DNA of 64,000 nt from Gymnogyps californianus (Eukaryota > Chordata > Aves > Accipitriformes > Cathartidae). This document shows positions 52,201 to 59,400 of the stretch, one piece after another. Both the position numbers and the translations under genes were made by a program. The notes beneath the pieces were generated by a model that saw only the letters and a program-made list of their open reading frames with translations, did no database searches and was not told the origin of the DNA. Location of the stretch: assembly GCF_018139145.2 (NCBI RefSeq), contig NC_059477.1, positions 12,262,022 to 12,326,021 of the forward strand, read 5' to 3'. Within the stretch, counting starts at the first letter, position 1. Every line of letters begins with the position of its first letter.

Positions 52201-54464
52201 ACGCGATTTGGAGTAACTGTTCCAAACCTGGGAGCACCGGTCAGATTATTTAATGGCACTGGTGACACAGTGTTGGGACATGAAGATAAAGATTCTGTTT
52301 GCGTCTGATTTGTGGTCTGCTGATTGAAAGAAAATATTTTCAAATATTTTAATATCTTACATGTTATAAACTATTAAATTAAAAAAATCTCAACAGAAAA
52401 CACATACAGAATTTTTTGGGAGGCACAGCAAATGCTGAACAACTGAACATTAACCACGTATTTTTATTCAGAACGCAGCTCAGCAAAGTATTTAAACATA
52501 AGCTTAGTTTTAAGCAATTCAGTAACTTAGTAAATACACTATGGTCTGAAGTTTGACTTTTAAGCATCTTTCTGAATTAGACATTTAGAGCCTAATCCCC
52601 CAAAATCTTAGTTTTTCTGTTTGCATAGCACCCTGCTGTATGAATCCCAAGTTATGAATTCTATTTGAGAGATTAATTTATACTTATTAGAAGCCCCTTA
52701 GTTTAAGCCTATATAGAAAGGACCTTTTCAACTCAACCTGTGCTCTCATACATATCTACAAAACTCTGCTGTCTGCAACAGCTTCTGCTTGATTTTCCAA
52801 GTGCCAAGCACCCAGAATTCCACCACAAAATCAACAAGCTCATTACAACTGACAAGAACAGCACTTGAAGACTAGTCTTTTAATTCAGCACTCTCTTGGC
52901 TACAAAACAGTGCACAGTGATTCAAACAGAAATTCTCTCTGCAGAAGCAGCAGCAGATTGCTCTTGCCCCAGTAAAGGCAAGGAACGCAGTACGGTGGAA
53001 ACCATTATTTAGTGAGGTCTGCCTGATGTTTTAACTTCCACCACCATGCCTACAACTGTGAATTGTGAAACAATACAGGCTTGCATTTCATTGGAAACCC
53101 TTTTCAGAACAAACTAATACTGCCTTATATAGTCAACCCTAACTGTGTTATGATAGCTGTAAAGCAACCATGTAGTACTGTCACTAACTTCTCTAACAGG
53201 AATTCCAGTAGAGGCTTCAAGACCATTTTTGATGCGGTTCCCACCCCACCCTCCCTCCAACTAAAGTTTACTAAAACCAATCCTGGGCTATAGTGCCCTG
53301 ACAGTACCACTAAGGAAGGAGCCCAAAGTGAAAGACAAGCAGCTGCCGCAGGCTATGGATAACGAGACTAATAGTAAGCAGAGTAGTGAAAACTAAAAGT
53401 AGGAATCTAGGGGTCTCAGCCTCCAACCTTTCTTTTGAAAGGATTTCAACAGAATGTATTTTTTCTTACTGTTGTGCAACCCCTAAAATCTGTAGTGTGG
53501 ACTGACAAAACACATGCAAGCATATTTTAAAAATAGAAAGCTACTGCACCTAGCACAAAAGTTCTTTCACTTTTTGTGGTATCCATATCTTTTAGGCTCT
53601 CAAAAACTAGAGCAGAAAATGAAGTGCTCTTAAACAGTTCTCCTCCCAATATCCCCCTTTCATTTATACTGTCTGTTTTACTTCCTGATTTTGCCTCTCT
53701 CACTTATTCACAGGACAGCATTTTCTTATCTCTGCCTTTAAGCATTCCTGGATAAAAAGAAATCACTTACCTTTGGGAGAAGACACAAAAAATTAAGGCC
53801 GACAGTTAAAGTGCAGTGAGAAACGGAAGATCAATAATGAAAAAGAATGTTAGGAAAAAAGTTGTCTTTTTCTTTGCCCCGCAAGCCCTTCTAGAATTAT
53901 TTGATATTTCCTTAGCTACCTGAGAATTAATCCTATTAATTCTGAGTAATGGGTTAATGCTATTGTTTTGGATACCTTAAGACAGTAAACCCAGCTTAGT
54001 CCATGCCTTTTTAGTTTTAGGGAAGAAAAAAACCTTTCCAAATTTACTAAGACACACACATTTGGGGCACAGGAAAAACCCAAGTCTTTAATCTGATCTA
54101 TTCAGAAGAAAGTATACATTCCTCCTACTGGGAATACTACCCTAGAGTAGTACCTAACCTGAAAAAAAAAAAACCAAACAAACAACAAAACACCACAAAA
54201 ACCACTTGCAGGCAAGGAACAATCATAACTGGTACAGTCCCAAAGGCTTTAGAAGGAGGAACGTCTTCTGCCAAGAACAACTTTTGAATGATGACAAAAC
54301 AAGTTACTTTCTTTATCTCTCACACCAAATACAATATTCTGCTTGTATAATCATCTGGCAATTGTGTACAGCACTAAAATATCTGAATTTAACTATAAAG
54401 TAACAATTAACTGTTGATACTACAGCCAAAATGTATTCCTTACCTCAAAGATCTCGAATTTCAT
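28264..54464 (-). CDS. BOLL: BOLL (boule-like RNA-binding protein), complete gene, 11 coding exons
   Basis: Gene-level entry. BOLL is the ancestral DAZ-family member, a cytoplasmic RNA-binding protein that promotes translation of mRNAs needed for meiosis in male germ cells. Coding exons: 54444-54464, 52176-52316, 48272-48363, 45893-45947, 43631-43706, 40064-40191, 37749-37820, 36724-36771, 35504-35629, 33360-33434, 28264-28287. All junctions keep phase and the sum is 285 codons, against 283 in human. The RRM spans roughly residues 44-125, with RNP2 VFVGGI (46-51) and RNP1 KGYGFITF (84-91). The DAZ-motif region lies at about 180-211 (MVAQPVYQSPTYHYQ, QWQWSVPQ), and the C-terminus WSIHY is as in mammals. 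The start codon is inferred, because the mammalian initiator Met is Thr here. The window order RFTN2-BOLL matches human 2q33. Confidence 0.96.
28288..33359. other. BOLL intron 10
   Basis: Intron of about 5.1 kb. It has alternating CA/TA-rich sequence around 28.80-28.88 kb, T runs near 29.57 and 31.18-31.195 kb, and no recognisable exon. I looked specifically for a 24-base microexon encoding VMQPEPIK and found none. Confidence 0.8.
33360..33434 (-). CDS. BOLL: BOLL coding exon 10
   Basis: 75 bases, phase 0, acceptor ATACCAG and donor CACCT|GTGAGT. It encodes LYSDHGVQAPHHQPYAQSAI then AMPAP. Human continues VMQPEPIK before the final TVWSIHY; those eight residues have no counterpart here. Confidence 0.93.
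33435..35503. other. BOLL intron 9
   Basis: 2.07 kb. The solo LTR at 34696-35279 makes up over a quarter of it; the rest is AT-rich without features. Confidence 0.85.
34696..35279 (+). mobile_element. Solo LTR of an avian endogenous retrovirus (ERVL-like)
   Basis: A 584-base element starting TGTCCTGGTTTCGGC and ending in ACGACA, flanked by a perfect 5-base target-site duplication CCCTC (34691-34695 and 35280-35284). A TATAAA at 34963-34968 and an ATTAAA at 35163-35168 fit U3 and R of a plus-oriented LTR. No internal retroviral genes are next to it, so it is a solo LTR left by recombination between two LTRs. It lies in BOLL intron 9, antisense to the gene. The sequence type is one I recognise from neoavian LTR families with 5-base duplications; the exact family name is not certain. 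Confidence 0.93.
35504..35629 (-). CDS. BOLL: BOLL coding exon 9
   Basis: 126 bases, phase 0, acceptor ATTTCAG and donor CTGAG|GTATCT. It encodes SPASSPSFLYLQPSEVIYQP and then a variable tail with CIPPPLLVEAAVPE. A solo LTR lies 224 bases downstream, in the following intron. Confidence 0.96.
35630..36723. other. BOLL intron 8
   Basis: About 1.1 kb, AT-rich, nothing recognised. Confidence 0.85.
36724..36771 (-). CDS. BOLL: BOLL coding exon 8
   Basis: 48-base exon, phase 0, acceptor ATTTAG and donor CACAG|GTAAAT. It encodes APTQCLPSQWQWSVPQ (human ATTQYLPGQWQWSVPQ). Confidence 0.95.
36772..37748. other. BOLL intron 7
   Basis: About 1 kb. Holds the CR1 3' fragment at 37095-37495; nothing else recognised. 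Confidence 0.85.
37095..37495 (+). repeat. CR1 LINE 3'-end fragment
   Basis: Diverged but recognisable CR1 3' sequence: CAGGCCACCAAGATGGTTAG, then CTGAGAGAATTGGGTTTGTT and CAGCCTTGAGAAGGA, then AGGCTGTCCAGAAAGGTTGT and CTGCTTTGAGCAGG. 5'-truncated, plus orientation, inside BOLL intron 7. Confidence 0.85.
37749..37820 (-). CDS. BOLL: BOLL coding exon 7 (DAZ-like motif)
   Basis: 72 bases, phase 0 both ends, acceptor TTTTTCAG and donor ATCAG|GTATCT. It encodes SRSVSSSPMMVAQPVYQ and then SPTYHYQ, corresponding to the single DAZ-type motif of boule proteins. Confidence 0.96.
37821..40063. other. BOLL intron 6
   Basis: 2.24 kb containing the shortened LTR at 38352-38555 and A runs near 38.73 and 39.02 kb. 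Confidence 0.85.
38352..38555 (+). mobile_element. Internally deleted copy of the same LTR
   Basis: Starts TGTCCTGGTTTCGGCTAG and ends in the same TTAAACCACxxCA, flanked by a perfect 5-base duplication CCATG (38347-38351 and 38556-38560). Only the first ~105 and last ~100 bases of the LTR remain, so most of U3, the TATA box and R are gone. A poly-C run sits in the 3' part. It lies in BOLL intron 6. Confidence 0.92.
40064..40191 (-). CDS. BOLL: BOLL coding exon 6
   Basis: 128 bases, phase 1 in, phase 0 out, acceptor TTCCAG and donor GGCCA|GTAAGT. It encodes SSVIPEAGTMYLTTSSGYPY then HNGVAYFHTSEVASVPQPWP, highly similar to human BOLL. Confidence 0.97.
40192..43630. other. BOLL intron 5
   Basis: 3.4 kb. 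T run of 19 at 42711-42729 and a small GC-rich hairpin near 40708-40720. The stretch 41.1-42.3 kb is less AT-rich than its surroundings but matches nothing I know. Confidence 0.8.
43631..43706 (-). CDS. BOLL: BOLL coding exon 5 (end of RRM)
   Basis: 76 bases, phase 0 in, phase 1 out, acceptor TTCTAG and donor CCTC|GTACGT. It encodes AKKLNYKDKKLNIGPAIRKQ, matching the DAZ-family RRM C-terminal extension. Confidence 0.96.
43707..45892. other. BOLL intron 4
   Basis: 2.2 kb, with the old CR1 fragment at 44985-45620. Otherwise featureless. Confidence 0.8.
44985..45620 (+). repeat. Old CR1 LINE fragment (reverse-transcriptase region)
   Basis: Heavily decayed. It shows the CR1 order of landmarks: TGGACTTCTTCAAAGCATTT (the DFxKAF region), then CTCCTCAAGGTCTGTTCTCA (PQGSVL region), and near the end GAGACACCAGTAAGACTTCA and CATGGAGCA (the GETPxPLGV-like region). 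No open frame. Plus orientation, BOLL intron 4. Confidence 0.6.
45893..45947 (-). CDS. BOLL: BOLL coding exon 4 (RNP1)
   Basis: 55 bases, phase 2 in, phase 0 out, acceptor ATTTAG and donor AGAG|GTAAGT. It encodes YGFITFETQEDAQKILQE, identical to human BOLL apart from Ile for Val in the RNP1 motif. Confidence 0.97.
45948..48271. other. BOLL intron 3
   Basis: 2.3 kb. Possible ancient repeat at 46.29-46.46 kb and a pyrimidine-rich stretch at 47.6-47.95 kb. No exon seen. Confidence 0.8.
46285..46460. repeat. Possible ancient archosaur repeat
   Basis: GGGTGCCCAAGATGAGACAC and CAGCTCCCACCTTCAGTGGC resemble pieces of old palindromic repeats in turtles, crocodiles and birds. Recognised from memory, weak. 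Confidence 0.3.
48272..48363 (-). CDS. BOLL: BOLL coding exon 3 (RRM core)
   Basis: 92 bases, phase 0 in, phase 2 out. It encodes TNENDLRKFFAQYGSVKEVK and IVNDRAGVSKG. The acceptor TACTAG is good. The donor required by the frame is GG|GTTGGT, which is weak (see findings). Confidence 0.95.
48364..52175. other. BOLL intron 2
   Basis: 3.8 kb, AT-rich. Contains the coding relic at 51184-51396 on the minus strand. Confidence 0.8.
51184..51396 (-). pseudogene. Unidentified coding relic in BOLL intron 2, one in-frame stop
   Basis: Immediately after an acceptor (TAATCCTCCTAG), 71 codons read as protein with one internal TGA (codon 16) and end at TAA. The frame starts AEDLLSADSDEEEAE; after the stop come DKYKKFQDLLARLAE, NPRDVVQGLQYIWALAK and a short tail. 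The acidic cluster and amphipathic helix look like real protein. Frames upstream of the acceptor are closed. I do not recognise the parent gene. It may be a duplicated exon, an old pseudogene fragment, or an exon of a nested gene whose TGA is a variant. Confidence 0.5.
52176..52316 (-). CDS. BOLL: BOLL coding exon 2 (RNP2)
   Basis: 141 bases, phase 0 both ends, acceptor ATCAGCAG and donor TTAAG|GTATTT. It encodes TTNQTQTESLSSCPNTVSPV and then APRFGTVTPNRVFVGGIDFK; the last part is the start of the RRM. The site of the mammalian start Met (MQTDS/MQTES) reads ACG (Thr). Confidence 0.96.
52317..54443. other. BOLL intron 1
   Basis: 2.1 kb, AT-rich, no exon or mobile element recognised. Confidence 0.75.
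54444..54464 (-). CDS. BOLL: BOLL coding exon 1 (inferred start)
   Basis: ATG at 54462-54464 opens MKFEIFE and runs in phase 0 into a strong donor, TTTGAG|GTAAGG. This is the only upstream ATG-to-donor stretch I found that continues in frame into exon 2. The true exon extends upstream as 5'UTR, edge unknown. A longer or different first exon is possible. Confidence 0.6.
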
Positions 54465-55068
54465 TTTCTCCACGCAAGTTTTAAGAGTTGTAAGTCTTAT
54501 TAAAAAAAAAAACCACCCAAACCCCAAATGGAAAAAATGAGGAGTTAAACACACGACTTGTGAAATCCCAATGAATTTTAAAACGTTAAAATCTGTATTC
54601 TGATAGCGCTCTCAAACATTGTTTCCTCTCTTTAATGCCAATGTAGCAGTAGGAAAACAGCATTAACCCCCCCATGTGCTAACAGCGTGTCACTTGCCTA
54701 ATCATTTGTGTTTCTACAGGTTTTTAAACTCACTTTTTATCATTTTTTTCCCCAAACAGTAAGGATATGTATATTCATCAGTATTTTTATGGGTTATTTA
54801 GTACGTTTGACAACTGCTCTTTACCAGAATTGACAAATGTTCATTTTTATGTTGAACACATCCACAGTCGTGCAACCAAACACTGCAAAGGCCTGGTGAT
54901 TAATCCCACCTTACTCCCTAAACAACCCTTTTTTTACAGTCGGTATCCTGCAATGTCAGAAATTAGCCACCCATCTTTCCCAGGTATCATGTACCGCTGT
55001 ACACCCGAGGCAAGGGGAACAGTTTACCAGAACCTGAGGCCACCCCGGAGCGCCGCACCACAGAGGAA

Positions 55069-55087
55069 ATGGCGGCATCCCGCGGCG
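55069..55087 (+). other. Candidate plus-strand first exon end (ATG then splice donor)
   Basis: ATG GCG GCA TCC CGC GGC G runs into the strong donor GCG|GTGAGG at 55087/55088 inside the CpG island, opposite in direction to BOLL. It could be the first exon of a divergent transcript. No downstream exon was identified, and it does not match the PLCL1 N-terminus. The ATG also lies within the YY1 motif. Confidence 0.25.
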
Positions 55088-55422
55088 GTGAGGACAGGGC
55101 CTCAACCGCCGCCGCCAGCGAGGGGCGCTTTGGCGGGAAGGCTGCGCTTCCACCCCTCACCGCCGCTCCCTGCCCTCTCGCCAGAGCGGCTCCCCGGGCC
55201 CCCGGGAGGCGGCCTCGTCACCCCGCCAGGCTCCTCACCGCGCCGTCGGGCTCCATCTGTCCGTGGCCGCCGCCTCAGCCCCGGCACGTTGGCAGCACGC
55301 GTCGCGCTCCTCGGCTCCGCCTCGTGCCCAGCCGACGAGCACCAGCAGAGAGAGGCCTGGAAGCGGGCGGGGGAAGACACAGCCTGGCGGCCAGCGCTGC
55401 GGGCAGGCGGGGCACTGAAGGC

Positions 55423-55438
55423 GGGGGGGGGGGGGGGG
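55423..55438. repeat. Poly-G run, 16 bases
   Basis: Uninterrupted G run inside the CpG island, a potential G-quadruplex or sequencing-difficult site. Confidence 0.9.
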
Positions 55439-56060
55439 AGCGGGCTGGGGCACGGGTCGGTGACGGGAGGGAGGCCGAGGAGGGACGGAGCAGCCCTTCC
55501 GTGCTCCCGCCCAGGAGGCAGACGCCCCCGCTGAGTGCTGCTCCCTCGCCGCGCCGGGCGCAGCTGGCCCCGCGCTCCCCGGCACCCCTCAGCCCTCCTT
55601 CCCCCGAGGAAATCGGCCCCTTTGCAAATTTGCGCCCTCCTCCCGGCACGCCGGGGCCTCGCCTCCTCTTACGGGATCCCTGCTGTTCCCTCGCCCCACC
55701 TGCGGCCAACTGGGGCCGGCCGGGGGGTGCCGCTTCCCCCGCCCCTTCCCCGGCACCTGCTGGCGCCGTCACTCACCGCCCGCCCCACCTCAGGGCTCTG
55801 CGGGGCTACCGCCCCCCCTTCCGCCGTCGGGAGCGGGGTGGCTGCCTGCCGCCGCTGGCCTCGGGGCCGGTACAGCCTCCCGAGCCCCGGCCGCTTCCCG
55901 CCGGCTTGCCCAGCTGCTTTGTGCCCCTGTGCCAGCGGGTCAGAGGCGGCCCGTCTCCTCTCCCCTCGGGTATCGTGTCACCGGCGAGCCCCCGCAAAGG
56001 AAGTAGCACCCGGCGCGGGCGTCCTGCCTGGTTCAGGTAGCAGCTCTGAGAAGGAGGTTG

Positions 56061-59000
56061 CCGTACTGCCCCTAGGAACGGCACTGTGAAGCCCTGAGGC
56101 AGCCCAGGAACCTCCCTCAGGTCTGTCCCCACCACCTGAGGAGGCAAGCAGCAAACCCCAGCTGGGTTTTTATCCACTCAACCAGGGAGTGAAACGGGGA
56201 GGAAAACAGGATCATGCATTTCACCTGTCCTCTGGCCTCAACGGGAGAAATACAAAAATGCCCAGTGAGGCAGTTCCCTGGGTCTGACTCACCAGGCCAT
56301 ACTTGATGGAGGCAAAAACATAGTTTAGACTTTACAACTGTCAGCATGAAGAAGTGAAAGTCCTTACTTCAACTCGAAGAGACTTCCTAAGATTCCCAAA
56401 GAGACTCTCAAGTAGGCAGGCTGCCCTGAAAACAGCTGTGCAACAGTAGGCCTGGGATGACATTAGAGATGTACTTTGGAGTCTGCTAGCAGAGCGGACT
56501 AGAAAATAACACCTTCGTGACCACTCCTCAAAATATTCCAACTCTTTTTTTCAGCCCTTGCTGAACTGGACAAGAAGCACCAATAGTAATGCTTTTGTCA
56601 GGTGTGCTTCTGTGGTCATTAATGAACAGCATTACAACCTGTTCCCTTGTTCCATAATTTCATACTGTTTGCAAATGCAGATTGCCCTGAAAATAGCTCT
56701 CCTGCTAAACAGTTCTGGAAAAAAGAGTGATTCAAATGTCAAGCTCATAATCAATGTAGTTACAACATACAGCCTGACAAAAATCCTTGATTTGAACATG
56801 AGCAAGAGCTGGAATGCAGACAAATGCATGCCGGGAGAACTACCCCAGCGGGAAAGCTGTTTTTCAAAGTGATGAAACATTCGCAGCCTAAGTCACAGCA
56901 GCTCAACCCTGAGATACAATGTCAGGATCACTATAGGGTCAATTCATCATTGGCTACTCTCCTGTTTTACTTTTTTGGGTGCTTTAAAATAAAAACTTCA
57001 AGGAAGATTATCTTGATAATGTCTGCAATAAAATATATTTTAGTTGAAGTCAGATCTTTGTGTCTTGCTTAAGTTTGCTTTATGCAAATTATACCGATCC
57101 AACCTAAACCCAACAGCACTTTCCATATATATTACATCATATAACTCTCACTGAGCGTAGGCAGGGCACAGACCTGCAGTCCTTACAGAACCCTACACTG
57201 CTCCTTACTTTTCTGGTGTTGCTTCAACATCTACCAGCTTCTGCACCATTATTGTTACCACAGGGAATAAAAAAAACCTAGAAGAGAGTTTCTAATAATT
57301 CTGTGCCTGTAATATATAACAATATAATGCTTAACTCTTAGTAGTGATTTTTTTTAGCTGAGAAAACTGCATAAAAGTAAAGGCAATTTTAGCAGAGCTG
57401 ATGAGATCTTTTAGAAATAGTTATTTTGCGAGATTGCAGAACTCTGCTGAATTGCATTCATTGACTTTTATGAATATTTATCAGACAGCAACAAAGCTTA
57501 TTCTAATAACAACACTACATTTTAATGATGTGAAAGGCAGAATAGGCCAAGTCTTTCATGTGCTTCATATCTTGATTTGGGGCATTTGAAGTCAGAACAG
57601 CTGAAAGAATACAGAAACATTCAGAGACATGAAAGTGTATTTTACATAGTTTTAATTGTTGGATCTTCTACATTACACCTCCTCCTCAAGTTAAAAAACC
57701 TAAATCTGGGACATTTACATTTAAAATAAGGCAACTGTGACAAAAATAGGACTTCTGCAAATGAAGGAGAAAGATTGAGCTATTTTTTATTCTGGTAATT
57801 TAAAAACTGAAAACCTGAAAATCCAACACATCTATAAATTTAACAAGATTACTAGCAGAGCTGGCAAAAAATGTTGCCATGCATACAGGATTTAAATACT
57901 ACAACAAAAGTTGCTGGGCTGCCCTAGCACTGCGTGGCTGCTTCATTAAGGGAATAGTATGCTCGCTGAGGGAATCACTCTTGAAAGGAAGTCAGGAGTG
58001 CGTCTGTTTTTCCTGACTCCTCATGTCAGCAATATATGCAGCATGAAATGATCTCTCCTACTGTTCTCTCCCACAAATTAAAAGGCAGTGCTGGACAAAG
58101 ACAAGAGTCTGTCTGTGCTGGTTCCTGTAGGCTCTTGCCTTTTGTCCTTTTTTATAGCATCAGAGAAAGTCAGAGGTTAAGTGAGGAAAGATAAACTGAA
58201 AAAAGCAAGAGAGAAAAACAGGGAGAAAACATTATTTGGGAGGAGAAAGGAGGAAAAGAATTCTCCAGGCACAAAAAGACAAGGATGATTTTATGAGTAA
58301 TACATGGGCCTGGCAACAGACTGCTATTTCACTGATTGATTCCCTGACCCTGAAAAAGACATGCTACCTTTTTTGCTTCTATTACTTATCTGTCGATAAT
58401 AATGCTAGCTTTCCTACCAGCATCTTAAGATCCTTTCATGGAAATATGAGCATTAATATATTGTTGTCAGACAGGGAGAGCCAGACTGTACCTGATGAAA
58501 GATTACTTACTTCCTGCTCTCAATTTCATAAAAATGTCTCTCAGGATGTTACTAAAAGATTGACTTCTGTCTCTGTTGCATAGACTACAACTGTATTAAA
58601 AAAAATAAATCTGTAAGTTATGAAGATGTACACAGTGATTTCTCTTATGAGCTTGTGAATGGATTGTCTACACCTTGAGCCTTAACTAGAACAATCAAAA
58701 AGCCAAGATATCTGATGTATTCAAGGACTTTGAGGAGACCTTCTGAGAGAGTTAACAGTGCTTAGAAGCATATTATGGCAGTCACCTAAGGAGTGCCACT
58801 GAGTAAAAAAAACTATGGTCAGTGCCATGTGAAAAATGCAGAAGGAAATGACTCGTTTCTGGGAACTTTCCCATTTATTCAAATGGGTGTGTGTATTTCT
58901 CTGATATGACATTTCCATCTTACAGGCCCTTTTTCCACACCATTCCCTTTCTCAGGTGAGTTGGGCACATCTGCCTTCTAGATGACCCGTGACTCCTCAC

Positions 59001-59160
59001 CTCATCCCAATTTCCACCATTCTCTCTGCCTTTTGTCTCTACCTCCTACTTTGTTTCTGGTTGCCCCAACAATACTCGCTTCCTCTTGTCTCTGTCCCCC
59101 TTTCCCCCTCATAATGGCTGCACTGGCATCCACTACGCCTTTAACCCCTGCAGTCATCAC
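56061..59160. other. Intergenic sequence right of the CpG island
   Basis: Mostly AT-rich. Short open frames, the longest 115 codons at 58236-58583 on the plus strand, show no family resemblance. By human synteny PLCL1 would lie further right. Confidence 0.7.
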
Positions 59161-59400
59161 AGGGTGGGTACTGGGGGGCTCTGGCAGGGTACTGGGTACT
59201 CAGGGTACTGCAGGACTCCAGAATAGGATTGGGAGGGCTCTCAGAGGTACTGGGGGCACTGGGAGAGTATATGGGGGCTTTAGGGGGTACTAGGTTCACT
59301 GGGGAGGTACTGGGTAGCTCAGGGGTCTGTTAGGAGCACTGCAGGGTACTTGGGGGCTCTGTTGGACTCTGGGGGGTTCTGAGGGCTGGGTACTGGGGTG
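59161..59400 (+). repeat. Degenerate G-rich minisatellite
   Basis: About 240 bases built from imperfect repeats of GGGTACTGGGGGCACTGG-type units, with variants GGGGCTCTG and GGTACTGGG and a spacing of roughly 10-25 bases. Strong G bias on the plus strand with many GGG runs. Confidence 0.8.

Larger units (their letters stand above)
55000..56060. promoter_or_regulatory. CpG island upstream of BOLL
   Basis: An abrupt change from AT-rich to very GC- and CpG-rich sequence, the only such block in the window. It starts about 540 bases upstream of the inferred BOLL start codon, so it is the best candidate for the BOLL promoter, possibly bidirectional. AAATGGCGGC at 55067-55076 matches the YY1 motif common in promoters. 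It includes a 16-base G run at 55423-55438. Long open frames here on both strands come from lack of stop codons in GC-rich DNA. Confidence 0.85.

Noticed and set aside
54767..56040. Long plus-strand open frames (255, 323 and 184 codons) in the CpG island, and overlapping minus-strand frames up to 165 codons
   Set aside because: Several frames on both strands are open together, the peptides are Pro/Arg/Ala/Gly-rich with no domain, and this is what GC-rich DNA with few stop codons gives. Not called as genes.
58236..58583. 115-codon plus-strand open frame
   Set aside because: No recognisable motif, no splice context and no Kozak or conservation evidence; plausible by chance in 64 kb.
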